A stretch of DNA of 64,000 bases from J054 sp965223095 (GCA_965223095.1 OZ244979.1:3038001-3102000), one strand, 5' to 3'; counted from the stretch's first letter, positions 27,997 through 37,206 are shown. Notes: generated by a model not told the origin, from the sequence alone. Made by a program: numbers and translations.

Positions 27997-29095
27997 CAAT
28001 ACGCAACAAGCTGAGGAAGTCAGCTACATTATCGATGAACCCCTGCGACAGCTCATTGCCCGCAACGGATCCGATCTGCACTATATCGCTGGCGAACCCT
28101 TGCGCATGCGCGTGTATGGCGAGATTTTGGCCGAGAGCTCCTCGGTACTAAGCCCGGATGATGTTCGTGCCGCACTAGAAGAAATCATGACGGCAAAGGC
28201 CCGGCGGGAATTCGAAGCCCATGATTCCGCGGATTTTGCTCATGCGGTGGACGGAGTGGCACGTTTTCGCGTCAATGTGTTCCGGCATTTGGGCGGCATG
28301 GGAGGCGTATTCCGAGCCATTCCGTCGCAGGCAAAAACGATTGCTGAACTCAAGATGCCAGCGGTGGTCAGCAACCTCTGCAAATACAATCAAGGCATGA
28401 TACTGGTCACGGGTAAAACAGGTTCTGGTAAATCCACGACCCTGGCGGCGATGATCGACGACATCAATAAACGCATAAATGGCCATATCTTGACCATTGA
28501 AGACCCCATTGAATTTGTTCATAAGCGCAGTAAATGCTTAATCAGCCAGCGAGAAATAGGCGCGCACACCGATGGCTTCGCGTCTGCCCTGCACTCCGCC
28601 TTGCGCGAAGATCCGGACGTGATATTGGTGGGCGAAATGCGAGATCTCGAGACCATCAGTATTGCCGTTACGGCGGCCGAAATGGGTATCTTGGTCATGG
28701 GCACTTTGCATACCAATGGTGCGGCAGCCACGGTTGATCGAATCGTGAACTCCTTCCCCGCGGACAAACAGTCCCATGTACGGACCATGCTCTCAACCTC
28801 ATTACGCGGCGTAATCTCCCAGCAACTAGTCCCCAAAGACGGTGAACCCGGTCTGGTCGCGGCCCTGGAAGTCTTAGTCAATACGCCCGCGGTGGCCAAC
28901 TTAATTCGCCAAGGCAAACTTGACCAGCTAGAAACGTCCATGCAAAGCGGTCGCCAAATGGGCATGCAGACCATGGATTCCAATCTGCGCGACTTGCTGG
29001 ATAAAGGCGTGATCAGCGGCCGCATCGCCTATGAAGCCGCCATAGAAAAACGCAATTTCGAAGAATTCCGGGACGTCGACGAATCTGACGCCTAA
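27989..29095 (+). CDS. Second PilT-family ATPase (PilT/PilU paralogue)
   Basis: A 368-residue paralogue of the preceding gene. A GTG start at 27989 overlaps the upstream 3' end by 8 nt, so translation is probably coupled. Walker A GKTGSGKST is at 142-150, with TIEDPIEFVHK, Walker B VILVGEMRDLETI and GTLHTNGA. Its C-terminal AVANLIRQGK is closer to the PilT AIRNLIRE motif than is the first gene's. Tandem retraction ATPases are usual (PilT plus PilU), but neither copy is a clear PilU by eye. It shares a 28-nt identical block with the upstream gene around Walker B. Confidence 0.85.
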   Translation: MDSNTQQAEEVSYIIDEPLRQLIARNGSDLHYIAGEPLRMRVYGEILAESSSVLSPDDVRAALEEIMTAKARREFEAHDSADFAHAVDGVARFRVNVFRHLGGMGGVFRAIPSQAKTIAELKMPAVVSNLCKYNQGMILVTGKTGSGKSTTLAAMIDDINKRINGHILTIEDPIEFVHKRSKCLISQREIGAHTDGFASALHSALREDPDVILVGEMRDLETISIAVTAAEMGILVMGTLHTNGAAATVDRIVNSFPADKQSHVRTMLSTSLRGVISQQLVPKDGEPGLVAALEVLVNTPAVANLIRQGKLDQLETSMQSGRQMGMQTMDSNLRDLLDKGVISGRIAYEAAIEKRNFEEFRDVDESDA

Positions 29096-29160
29096 AGTCG
29101 CATCCAGCGGCATTCGGCTGCTAGCATACGCGTCCCTCAGTCCAGGAAGCGCAGCCCAGC

Positions 29161-31185
29161 ATGGCATCGGATACCCGGCAGATTCTCGTAACCAGCGCGT
29201 TGCCTTACGCGAACAACTCCATTCATATTGGACATTTGGTGGAGTACGTCCAGACGGATATCTGGGTGCGCTTTCAGCGACTGCGCGGCAACCAATGCCT
29301 GTATGTCTGTGCCAGCGACGCCCACGGCACGCCCGTGATGCTGCGGGCACAAGAACTGAGCCTAGACCCCGCAGCGCTCGTGGAGCAAGTTAGGGCCGAA
29401 CACCGGCGTGACTTCAAAGGCTTTGGCGTTGACTTCGACGCCTTTCACTCGACCCATTCGCCGGAAAACCAAACGCTGGTGGAAAAAATCTACCATCGTT
29501 TGCTGGACGGTGGGCATATTGCCAAACGCAAGATCCGCCAAGCCTATGACGAAAAGGCAGGCATGTTTCTGCCGGATAGATTTGTGCGCGGAAACTGCCC
29601 GCATTGCAACGCCGCTGACCAATACGGTGACAGTTGCGAAAACTGCAGTCGCACCTATCTTCCGGCGGACTTGGTCAATCCGCGTTCTGTGATTAGCGGT
29701 ACGCGGCCGGTGGAGCGCGAATCCGAGCATTACTTTTTTCAGCTGGCTAATTTCGAGAAATCCTTGCGCGGGTGGGTACATTCTGGAGTGGTTGACAGCG
29801 GTGTCGCCAAAAAACTCGATGAGTGGTTTGCCGCCGGCTTACAAGACTGGGATATTTCTCGAGACGAACCCTACTTCGGCTTCAGAATTCCCGACACCAA
29901 AGACAAGTACTTTTATGTTTGGCTGGACGCACCGATTGGTTATATGGCTAGCCTTGAATACCTCGCGGCAACACGCGGTGGCCCGGGTGTTGCGGATTTT
30001 TTTGCCGCCGAATCCCCGGCCGAGGTCTATCATTTCATTGGTAAGGACATCGCCTACTTCCACACGCTATTCTGGCCAGCCGTGCTTGAAGCCGCGGGCT
30101 ATCGCAGGCCCAGTGGCGTTTTCGTGCATGGCTTCTTGACGGTGAATGGCGAAAAAATGTCCAAGTCGCGCGGCTCTTTCATTCCCGCGGCCACTTATTT
30201 AGAGCATCTAAATCCCGAGTACCTGCGCTACTACTATGCCTGCAAATTGGGCCCCGGTCTGGACGACATCGACTTAAATCTTGAAGACTTTGTCAGCCGC
30301 AATAACGCCGACCTCGTGGGCAAGTTTGTCAATATTGCGAGCCGCTGCGCCGGGTTTATCCAACGCCATTTTGACGGCCAATTAGCCAGTCAATTGGATG
30401 ATCCCGCTCTGTACGCGAAATTCGTAGCGGCGGGTGACAAGATCGCTCAGCACTATGAAGCCCGGGAGTATGGACGCGCCATGCGTTTGATCATGTCGCT
30501 AGCCGACCAAGCAAACCAATACATCGATGAACACAAACCCTGGGTCCTGGCAAAAGATCCGGACCAGCTACCGCAGGTGCAACTGGTTTGCACCCAAGGC
30601 ATCAATTTGTTTCGAGTCTTACTTACTTATTTGAAGCCCGTGCTCCCCGCGCTGGCCGTCGAGGCGGAAAGCTTCCTAGCCACAGGCGAACTGTCTTGGG
30701 AGACACCCACCGAGCCGCTACTCGATCACAAGATCAATAAATTTAAGCCCCTACTCACCCGAGTAGACGAAAAAGCCGTGGCCGCCATGATCAACGCCGT
30801 GCAGGAATCAGCTGACAAGCCAAACAATCAGCAATCCGACGCTGCGGGAGAGTCAAAGGATATGATCAGTATCGACGAGTTTCTACGGGTCGACCTGCGG
30901 GTTGCCAAAGTGATCGATGCGGAGATTGTCAATGGTGCGGACCAGCTACTGCGCGTGCGAGTGAGCCTGGGTGACGAAGAACGCACGGTCCTCGCGGGAA
31001 TTCGGTCCGCTTATGACCCCGCCGGCCTGGTGGGCCGGCTCGTGGTATTGGTCGCGAATTTGCAACCGAGAAAAATGCGCTTCGGCACCTCCGAGGGTAT
31101 GTTGCTAGCAGCCGGGCCCGGTGGCGAAGACATTTATCTGTTGAGCCCCGATACCAATGCACAAGCTGGTATGCGCATACGCTGA
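29161..31185 (+). CDS. metG: Methionyl-tRNA synthetase
   Basis: Charges tRNA-Met. The 674 residues have the class I HIGH motif (SIHIGHLVEY, ~22-25), a zinc-knuckle domain with CPHCNAADQYGDSCENC, the KMSKS loop in NGEKMSKSRGS, an anticodon-binding helical domain, and the C-terminal tRNA-binding (EMAP/Trbp111-like) dimerisation domain from about residue 572 (DEFLRVDLRVAKV, then ANLQPRKMRFGTSEGM). The stop overlaps the rnfA start by one base (TGATG), as expected for the metG-rnf arrangement. Confidence 0.97.
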   Translation: MASDTRQILVTSALPYANNSIHIGHLVEYVQTDIWVRFQRLRGNQCLYVCASDAHGTPVMLRAQELSLDPAALVEQVRAEHRRDFKGFGVDFDAFHSTHSPENQTLVEKIYHRLLDGGHIAKRKIRQAYDEKAGMFLPDRFVRGNCPHCNAADQYGDSCENCSRTYLPADLVNPRSVISGTRPVERESEHYFFQLANFEKSLRGWVHSGVVDSGVAKKLDEWFAAGLQDWDISRDEPYFGFRIPDTKDKYFYVWLDAPIGYMASLEYLAATRGGPGVADFFAAESPAEVYHFIGKDIAYFHTLFWPAVLEAAGYRRPSGVFVHGFLTVNGEKMSKSRGSFIPAATYLEHLNPEYLRYYYACKLGPGLDDIDLNLEDFVSRNNADLVGKFVNIASRCAGFIQRHFDGQLASQLDDPALYAKFVAAGDKIAQHYEAREYGRAMRLIMSLADQANQYIDEHKPWVLAKDPDQLPQVQLVCTQGINLFRVLLTYLKPVLPALAVEAESFLATGELSWETPTEPLLDHKINKFKPLLTRVDEKAVAAMINAVQESADKPNNQQSDAAGESKDMISIDEFLRVDLRVAKVIDAEIVNGADQLLRVRVSLGDEERTVLAGIRSAYDPAGLVGRLVVLVANLQPRKMRFGTSEGMLLAAGPGGEDIYLLSPDTNAQAGMRIR

Positions 31186-31766
31186 TGTCTGAGCTACTCC
31201 TCATCATTGTCGGCACGGTCTTGGTCAACAATATCGTCCTAGTGAAATTTCTAGGGCTCTGCCCCATGATGGGTGCCAGTCAGAACCTCGAGACCGCGCT
31301 GGGGATGTCCCTGGCTACCAGCTTTGTCCTCACCCTCGCGGCGGCCGGTAGCTATTTGCTCGACCACTACCTATTGATACCCTTCGAGTTGGAATATCTG
31401 CGCATTCTTAGCTTTATCTTGCTCATTGCCAGTGCAGTGCAACTGACGGAGCTGATTGTTCGCCACACCAGTCCACTATTGCACGAGGTCTTGGGTATCT
31501 ACCTGCCTTTGATCACAACAAACTGCGCCGTCTTGGGTGTCGCCTTGCTCAATACCCGGCAAAGCGCAAGCCTCATGGAGGCATTGACTTATGGACTGAG
31601 TGCTGGACTGGGTTTTGGTTTGGTAATGCTATTGCTCAGCAGCGTGCGTGAGCGCATCGCATTCAGCGACATACCCAAATCATTTCAAGGATCGTCGATT
31701 ACTTTAGTCACGGCTGGCCTCATGTCTCTCGCCTTCATGGGCTTCGCGGGCCTAGCCCGGGGATAA
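31185..31766 (+). CDS. rnfA: RnfA, ion-translocating oxidoreductase subunit A
   Basis: A polytopic membrane subunit of the Rnf (Rsx) complex, which couples ferredoxin:NAD+ electron transfer to ion movement, or in some bacteria reduces SoxR. The 193 residues begin MSELLLIIVGTVLVNNIVLVKFLGLCP, with conserved cysteines in GLCP and TTNCAVLG and six hydrophobic segments. The motifs are canonical. It overlaps the metG stop. The usual immediate neighbour rnfB is displaced by 219 nt. Confidence 0.96.
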   Translation: MSELLLIIVGTVLVNNIVLVKFLGLCPMMGASQNLETALGMSLATSFVLTLAAAGSYLLDHYLLIPFELEYLRILSFILLIASAVQLTELIVRHTSPLLHEVLGIYLPLITTNCAVLGVALLNTRQSASLMEALTYGLSAGLGFGLVMLLLSSVRERIAFSDIPKSFQGSSITLVTAGLMSLAFMGFAGLARG

Positions 31767-31800
31767 AGTTCGGCTGTTTGGCTTGGTTTCTTAGCAGCCA

Positions 31801-31989
31801 ATGGAAAAAGCAATGATGCGGCGAGACAGCGGCGTGCCGAGGTCAATCGGCGAGGGGTATTTGGCTGTCGCTGACGGCATGAATAGGCGAGCTGCGACCC
31901 CTGTCAACCACAAGACAGCGAACAAGCACTGGTTGCCGCTCATTGTCGCGGCAATTAGCCCAAGCAAATCGTTTGTCCCTTCGATATGA
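31801..31989 (+). CDS. Possible small ORF filling the rnfA-rnfB gap
   Basis: A 62-codon frame, MEKAMMRRDSGVPRSIGEG onward, that ends at a TGA overlapping the rnfB ATG as ATGA, the geometry of a coupled gene. There is no clear Shine-Dalgarno sequence, no recognised family, and its basic composition is unremarkable. An antisense frame covers much of the same DNA. Because rnfA and rnfB are normally adjacent, this DNA looks inserted: either a small accessory gene or a degenerate mobile or repeat segment. I give it low confidence as a real protein. Confidence 0.25.
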   Translation: MEKAMMRRDSGVPRSIGEGYLAVADGMNRRAATPVNHKTANKHWLPLIVAAISPSKSFVPSI

Positions 31990-32477
31990 CGGCGGTAATC
32001 CTGCTAGCAAGCTTGGCGGGGTTGATCGGTATCGGTCTAGCGCTTGCCGGGCAGCGTTTTCCCCGCCAGACTGAAGCCATGGTGGAGCGGATCGATGCCC
32101 TGCTGCCACAACAACAGTGCCTGCAGTGCGGCTACCCGGGTTGTCGCCCCTATGCCCAAGCCATCGCCACGGGCAATGCGGATATCAACCAATGCCCACC
32201 GGGCGGCGAGAGCTGTATTCAAGATCTTGCCCAGCTACTGCAACGTCCGGCCACCCCGCTTGACGAACAGTTCGGTGTTCACAAGCCACCCCAGGTGGCT
32301 TTTGTTGATGAGCAACGCTGCATCGGTTGCACCCTCTGCATTGATCATTGTCCTGTGGATGCCATTATTGGCGCACCGCAAGCGATACATACCGTGCTCA
32401 ATGACGCCTGCACGGGCTGCGAACTTTGCCTGCCGCCTTGTCCCGTTGACTGCATTAGCCTAAGCCCACGCCAATGA
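31986..32477 (+). CDS. rnfB: RnfB, Rnf complex iron-sulfur subunit B
   Basis: A membrane-anchored ferredoxin-like entry subunit. The 163 residues have an N-terminal transmembrane helix (about 3-22), the Fe-S-binding domain with CLQCGYPGCRPYAQAI and a later QCPPGG, and two [4Fe-4S] motifs: CIGCTLCIDHCPVDAI and CTGCELCLPPCPVDCI. It is a short, E. coli-like RnfB with no additional ferredoxin modules. The 3' end overlaps rnfC by 4 nt. Confidence 0.95.
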   Translation: MTAVILLASLAGLIGIGLALAGQRFPRQTEAMVERIDALLPQQQCLQCGYPGCRPYAQAIATGNADINQCPPGGESCIQDLAQLLQRPATPLDEQFGVHKPPQVAFVDEQRCIGCTLCIDHCPVDAIIGAPQAIHTVLNDACTGCELCLPPCPVDCISLSPRQ

Positions 32478-34003
32478 CCTCTGCTAAGCACTATCGACTC
32501 CAACCGCCGCGACCGAGCTGGGGGGTGCGCGCGGCTCCCAACAAGACCCAGTCGACAAATCAAGGTATCTGGGTTCTACCCGCGCCGGAGCGCTGTCATG
32601 TGCCGATAGATTCTGGCACGTCGGGCGAGCCCGAACTATTGGTTGAGACCGGTGACGCGGTGCTAACCGGCCAGGCCATCGCCAGAACAACGGATGGACT
32701 GCAGACGCACGCCAGCACTAGCGGCACGGTGGGTAGCATTGGGCCTAGGGCTATTCCAGGCCCGGATCATGCCACGGCTCGCTGTGTCGAAATCATCGGC
32801 GATGGACAAGACCGCTGGCACCCGGATTGCGTTGCGCCCGATATCCACGGACAAGACGCTGAAACTATCCGCCGGCATATCGCCGCCGCCGGCATCGTGG
32901 GACTGGGCGGTGCGCTTTTTCCCACGGCCACCAAACTAGACACAGCGAGGACCATCCACGCGCTGATTCTTAACGGTACCGAGTGCGAGCCCTACATCAG
33001 CTGCGATGAAATGTTGCTCCGCGAGCGACCGCGGCAGGTGCTGCAGGGTGCACGCATGATGCTGCGGGCCTTAAATGCCAAGCGGGCTGTGATTGCCGTT
33101 GAATCCGACATGCCCGACGCGCGCGTAGCCCTTTATGACGCCGCCGCGGACATGGAAGAAATCGACGTGGCCGTGGTCACAGCGAAATATCCCGCTGGCG
33201 GCGAACGTCAATTGATCGAGTTGTTAACCGGCGCAGAGGTACCGATAAAAGGTTTACCCCAGGACATCGGCTATATCTGCCAAAACGTAGCCACGGCGGC
33301 GGCCGTCGCGGAGTATTTTGCGAGCGGGAAGCCGCTCATTTCGCGCATCGTGACCGTCACCGGCGATGCTGTGGCTAGACCTGTCAACGTCGAAACCCGA
33401 ATCGGCACCAGCATTGAAAGCTTAATCGAGTCAACAGGCGGTTTAGCGACACCGCCGGCAAAACTGGTCATGGGCGGACCCATGATGGGGCATACCCTGC
33501 CCCATGCTCGACTGCCCGTCACCAAAGCCACCAATTGCATCATCGCGGCTGAGACGACGGAGCTGACGCCGACCATCCGCGAGTACCCTTGTATTCGCTG
33601 CGCGGAATGCAGCGATGTCTGCCCGGCCAGGCTGATGCCGCAATTTCTACTCACCGCCTGCGACTCGCACGACACCAAATCCATGCAAGCCCTCAGTATC
33701 GAATCCTGCATCGAGTGCGGCTGCTGTGACTACGTCTGTCCAAGCCATATTCCCCTGACCCGGAAATTTATCGCCGGCAAACAGGAACTACGCCACGCAG
33801 GCGCGGAGAAATCCGCAGCCCAGAAAGCACGAGAACAAGCCCTGAATCGGGAAGCCCGGCTAAAGAAGAAATCGCAAACACAAGCAGCTGATCTAGCGAA
33901 GCTGGATGCGAGACTATCCGCCGATCAGAACGCCAGCGAGGCAGAACTAGCGCAACTGCTCGCGCGCAAGCATGCCAAGGACAAGGCGCCCGGCCAGTCT
34001 TAA
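32474..34003 (+). CDS. rnfC: RnfC, Rnf complex NADH-binding subunit C
   Basis: The peripheral flavin- and NADH-binding subunit. The 509 residues contain an N-terminal barrel domain, the nucleotide/FMN-binding segment with GIVGLGGALFPTATKL and LNGTECEPYISCDE, and two C-terminal [4Fe-4S] motifs: CIRCAECSDVCPARL and CIECGCCDYVCPSHI. The tail after residue ~435 is Ala/Lys/Glu-rich and low-complexity, but much shorter than the long repeats of some enterobacterial RnfC proteins. ATGA overlap with rnfB. Confidence 0.95.
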   Translation: MTSAKHYRLQPPRPSWGVRAAPNKTQSTNQGIWVLPAPERCHVPIDSGTSGEPELLVETGDAVLTGQAIARTTDGLQTHASTSGTVGSIGPRAIPGPDHATARCVEIIGDGQDRWHPDCVAPDIHGQDAETIRRHIAAAGIVGLGGALFPTATKLDTARTIHALILNGTECEPYISCDEMLLRERPRQVLQGARMMLRALNAKRAVIAVESDMPDARVALYDAAADMEEIDVAVVTAKYPAGGERQLIELLTGAEVPIKGLPQDIGYICQNVATAAAVAEYFASGKPLISRIVTVTGDAVARPVNVETRIGTSIESLIESTGGLATPPAKLVMGGPMMGHTLPHARLPVTKATNCIIAAETTELTPTIREYPCIRCAECSDVCPARLMPQFLLTACDSHDTKSMQALSIESCIECGCCDYVCPSHIPLTRKFIAGKQELRHAGAEKSAAQKAREQALNREARLKKKSQTQAADLAKLDARLSADQNASEAELAQLLARKHAKDKAPGQS

Positions 34004-34026
34004 GCCGGCACCGACATGCTCACCCT

Positions 34027-35067
34027 ATGACGAATCACGCACCCTACTTGCATAGTGGCTATAGCGTGGCCGCCATGATGCGCCAGGTTATCTATGCGCT
34101 CGTACCGGCCCTGCTCGCCTATATCTGGTTTTTCGGCTTCGGCATCCTGTTCAACTGCCTGGTCGCGACCATCGCGGCCATAGCAACGGAGGCTCTCTGC
34201 CTACGGCTCAGGAACCGACCCTTGCAGCATTACTTGTCCGACTACAGCGCCGTCGTCGCCGCGATGCTACTGGCCTTTGCCTTACCGCCTCTAACGCCGT
34301 GGTGGGTGACCGCGCTGGGAAGCGCATTTGCCATCGGCGTCGCGAAACATTTGTACGGCGGATTGGGTGGTAATGTTTTCAACCCCGCCATGGCGGGCTA
34401 CGCCGCCTTGTTGATTTCATTCCCGGAGCGACTCACCGACTGGGTGCCGCCGCGCATGGGCGATTTGGACTACGAACCGCTCTCGTTCCTAGCCAGCTTG
34501 CGCTACACCCTGCTGGGCCAGTTGCCCGACAGCGCTAGTCTCGACGCGCTCACCCGAGCCACACCCTTAGACTCCATGAAAATGGGTTTGGCGCAAATGC
34601 GCACCGTCACGGAATTGCGGGCCGATCCGCTGCTGGGCGACTTCGGGGGGCGCGGTTGGGAATGGATCAACAATTTCGTCGCCATCGGTGGCGCATGGTT
34701 ACTTTCTCGCGGCATCATTCGTTGGCACATTCCGGCCGGCGTGCTGATTGGTCTACTGGGCAGCGCCAGCTTTTTCTACCTAATTGATGTGAATACGCAT
34801 CCCTCGCCGGGCTTCCATTTATTTTCGGGCGGCGCGATGCTGTGCGCTTTTTTTATCGCCACTGATCCGGTGTCCGCTCCCGGTACAACGCGCGGTCGGC
34901 TCATTTTTGGACTCGGTATTGGCGTGTTGATTTACATCATACGCAGCTGGGGCAGTTACCCTGACGGGGTCGCATTTGCGGTTCTACTGATGAATATGGC
35001 CGCACCGCTGATTGATCGTTACACGCAAGCATCCGTTTATGGCCACGACAAGCAGCGACAGCCATGA
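34027..35067 (+). CDS. rnfD: RnfD, Rnf complex membrane subunit D
   Basis: A polytopic flavoprotein subunit. The 346 residues have about eight to ten hydrophobic segments and the conserved KHLYGGLGGNVFNPAMAGY loop. The covalent FMN site is expected at the threonine of the TxATPL motif, seen as LTRATPLDSMK; the residue before ATPL is Arg where Gly or Met is commoner. The downstream segments FFIATDPVSAPGT and YPDGVAFAVLLMNMAAPLID are typical. It starts 23 nt after rnfC and overlaps rnfG by 4 nt. Confidence 0.94.
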   Translation: MTNHAPYLHSGYSVAAMMRQVIYALVPALLAYIWFFGFGILFNCLVATIAAIATEALCLRLRNRPLQHYLSDYSAVVAAMLLAFALPPLTPWWVTALGSAFAIGVAKHLYGGLGGNVFNPAMAGYAALLISFPERLTDWVPPRMGDLDYEPLSFLASLRYTLLGQLPDSASLDALTRATPLDSMKMGLAQMRTVTELRADPLLGDFGGRGWEWINNFVAIGGAWLLSRGIIRWHIPAGVLIGLLGSASFFYLIDVNTHPSPGFHLFSGGAMLCAFFIATDPVSAPGTTRGRLIFGLGIGVLIYIIRSWGSYPDGVAFAVLLMNMAAPLIDRYTQASVYGHDKQRQP

Positions 35068-35768
35068 AAACCATCAGCTCCCTCAATAGATGGCAAGCGG
35101 TGGCAGCGCTGGTGCTACTAGCCGGTACCGCCGCCGCATTACTAGCGGGCTTACAAACCGTCACCAAGGAACGCATTCGTACCAACGAAGCTGAAAAAAT
35201 CGGCCGCAGCTTGGCGGTTCTCCTACCCCTCAATAGCTTTGACAATTCCCCGCAACTGGATGTGATTTCGTTAACCGACCGGGAAGCCTTAGGCAGCACC
35301 AATGCACTCCCAGCGTACCGGGCGCGGCTGGGTGATAAGCCTGTGGCGGTGGTCCTCAGCGTGCTCGCGCCCGATGCTTATGTGGACACCATCAGGCTAC
35401 TGGTGGGCATTCGCTACGACGGCAGCCTCATCGGCGTGCGCGTCACCGAGCATCGTGAGACGCCCGGACTGGGCGACGGTATCGATGTTGCGCGCTCCGA
35501 CTGGATACTCGGCTTCGGTGGACGCGGACTCGCCAACCCCGCGGTTTGGCAACTGCGCCGCGATGGCGGCGAGCTTGACGCCCTAACCGGCGCCACTATT
35601 ACCAGCCGCGCTGTGATGAACGCGGTACAACGCGCGCTATTGTATTTTGCCTCACACCGCGACATGATTTTCGCTCCGCCGAAGCAATCTGCCCATACCA
35701 GGACTCGGCAATTCACCGCGGCGAAAACATCGACAAATTTACGAAATGCGCTAAGCGGACGGCAATAG
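35064..35768 (+). CDS. rnfG: RnfG, Rnf complex flavoprotein subunit G
   Basis: A periplasm-facing subunit with covalently bound FMN. The 234 residues have one N-terminal transmembrane helix (about 10-30) and the flavinylation motif as LTGATITSRAVMNAV, with the threonine that carries FMN. HRETPGLGDGI and WILGF are also family features. A C-terminal extension of about 35 residues (after RALLYFASH) is basic and poorly conserved. It overlaps rnfD and is followed by rnfE after 4 nt. Confidence 0.94.
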   Translation: MKTISSLNRWQAVAALVLLAGTAAALLAGLQTVTKERIRTNEAEKIGRSLAVLLPLNSFDNSPQLDVISLTDREALGSTNALPAYRARLGDKPVAVVLSVLAPDAYVDTIRLLVGIRYDGSLIGVRVTEHRETPGLGDGIDVARSDWILGFGGRGLANPAVWQLRRDGGELDALTGATITSRAVMNAVQRALLYFASHRDMIFAPPKQSAHTRTRQFTAAKTSTNLRNALSGRQ

Positions 35769-35772
35769 ATTT

Positions 35773-36462
35773 ATGTCGCGAGCCCTACCCAAGCAACCAA
35801 CTCAGCTGCGTGAGATTCTGATAGAAGGCTTGTGGTCCGCTAACCCCGGACTGGTTCAACTCCTAGGCCTATGCCCCTTGCTGGCCGTTAGCAATACCGT
35901 GATCAATGGTTTGGGCTTGGGTTTAGCCACTGTCGCAGTACTATGCGCAAGCAATTTTTTGGTATCCATACTGCGTCCGATTTTACATCCTGATCTGCGA
36001 TTACCCGCCTTTGTTTTAATGATCGCAAGTTTCGTAACCGCGATAGATATGACATTTCACGCCTGGCTCTTCGAGCTACATCAAAGCCTTGGAATCTTCA
36101 TCCCGCTTATCGTCACCAACTGCGTCATCCTGGGTCGCGCTGAAGCCTTTGCATCAAGAAATCCATGTTTACCGGCCGTCGTTGATGGACTCGCGCAGGG
36201 CTTAGGCTTTACCGCAGTGCTGGTGACCCTGGGCGCGCTAAGGGAACTGCTTGGACGTGGTAGTTTGCTACACGGAGCCGATATGCTGTTTGGACCCACC
36301 GCGGCCGGGTGGGAATGGGCTGTCTTGGCGGATCAACAAGGCTTGTTACTCGCCCAGCTACCGCCGGGGGCGTTTCTAGGGCTGGCCTTCTTGATTGCTG
36401 GGCGCAACCGCTACCGAATCCACCGGCAAAAACGAGAAGTTGCCCGAGCGACTGTGGCCTAG
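35773..36462 (+). CDS. rnfE: RnfE, Rnf complex membrane subunit E
   Basis: A six-span membrane subunit homologous to RnfA. The 229 residues contain GLVQLLGLCPLLAVSNTV and VTNCVILGRAEAFA, the paired cysteine motifs believed to hold a cluster between RnfA and RnfE, plus GALRELLGRG. It completes the Rnf set (A, B, C, D, G, E) and is followed at once by nth, the usual gammaproteobacterial order. Confidence 0.95.
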   Translation: MSRALPKQPTQLREILIEGLWSANPGLVQLLGLCPLLAVSNTVINGLGLGLATVAVLCASNFLVSILRPILHPDLRLPAFVLMIASFVTAIDMTFHAWLFELHQSLGIFIPLIVTNCVILGRAEAFASRNPCLPAVVDGLAQGLGFTAVLVTLGALRELLGRGSLLHGADMLFGPTAAGWEWAVLADQQGLLLAQLPPGAFLGLAFLIAGRNRYRIHRQKREVARATVA

Positions 36463-36466
36463 CACC

Positions 36467-37105
36467 ATGAATCCTCAAGAGCGCGCCGAAATCTACCAGC
36501 GCTTGCGCGCGCAAAATCCAAAGCCTAAGACTGAATTGCGTTACGCCAGCCCGTTTGAGCTACTGGTGGCAGTGATTCTCTCTGCGCAAGCCACAGACAT
36601 CAGCGTGAACAAGGCCACGGCTAAACTCTATGCGGTGGCCAACACACCAGCATCAATTCTCGCCTTGGGAGAAGACGGCCTCAAGCGGTATATAAGAACC
36701 ATCGGCCTTTTTAACAGTAAGGCCAAAAACATCATTGCCACCTGCGAGATACTGCTCCAACAGCATGCTGGCGAGGTACCCAAGACGCGCGCCGCCTTGG
36801 AAAGCTTACCCGGCGTGGGCCGCAAAACAGCGAACGTAGTGCTCAACACGGCATTTGGACAGCCGACCATCGCCGTCGATACGCACATATTCCGCGTTGC
36901 TAATCGAACCAAACTGGCGCCGGGAAAAACGCCTCTGGAAGTTGAGAAACGCCTGATCAAGTTTACGGCGAAGGAGTTTCAAAAGGATGCGCACCACTGG
37001 CTTATTTTGCATGGCCGCTACACTTGCAAGGCTAGAAAACCGAACTGCCCAGCGTGCGTGATCGCCGATCTATGCGAATTTCCAGGTAAAACAAAAGCCC
37101 AGTAA
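36467..37105 (+). CDS. nth: Endonuclease III
   Basis: A DNA glycosylase/AP lyase for oxidised pyrimidines. The 212 residues have the helix-hairpin-helix LPGVGRKTANVV with the catalytic lysine, the catalytic aspartate in VDTHIFRVANR, and the C-terminal [4Fe-4S] site in the spacing C-x6-C-x2-C-x5-C (CKARKPNCPACVIADLC). I use the ATG at 36467, 4 nt after rnfE; a longer frame runs into rnfE. It is convergent with lpd. Confidence 0.96.
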   Translation: MNPQERAEIYQRLRAQNPKPKTELRYASPFELLVAVILSAQATDISVNKATAKLYAVANTPASILALGEDGLKRYIRTIGLFNSKAKNIIATCEILLQQHAGEVPKTRAALESLPGVGRKTANVVLNTAFGQPTIAVDTHIFRVANRTKLAPGKTPLEVEKRLIKFTAKEFQKDAHHWLILHGRYTCKARKPNCPACVIADLCEFPGKTKAQ

Positions 37106-37109
37106 TGCT

Positions 37110-37149
37110 CCACCACGACGACTAGCGATATATCGTGAAATCGTGGCGG
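37110..37149. terminator. Hairpin between convergent nth and lpd
   Basis: CCACCACGA at 37110-37118 pairs with TCGTGGCGG at 37141-37149 (one G:U or mismatch), enclosing the exact palindrome CGATATATCG at 37126-37135. It follows the nth stop and could act as a bidirectional transcript end between convergent genes. A classic T-tract is lacking on the plus strand; a run of seven T occurs 30 nt further on, near 37184. Confidence is limited for that reason. Confidence 0.35.
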
Positions 37150-37206
37150 GTACCCAAGCCGTTAGCAAGCATCGACGAGAATTTTTTTGTCGCGCATCCG
37201 CTAAGG

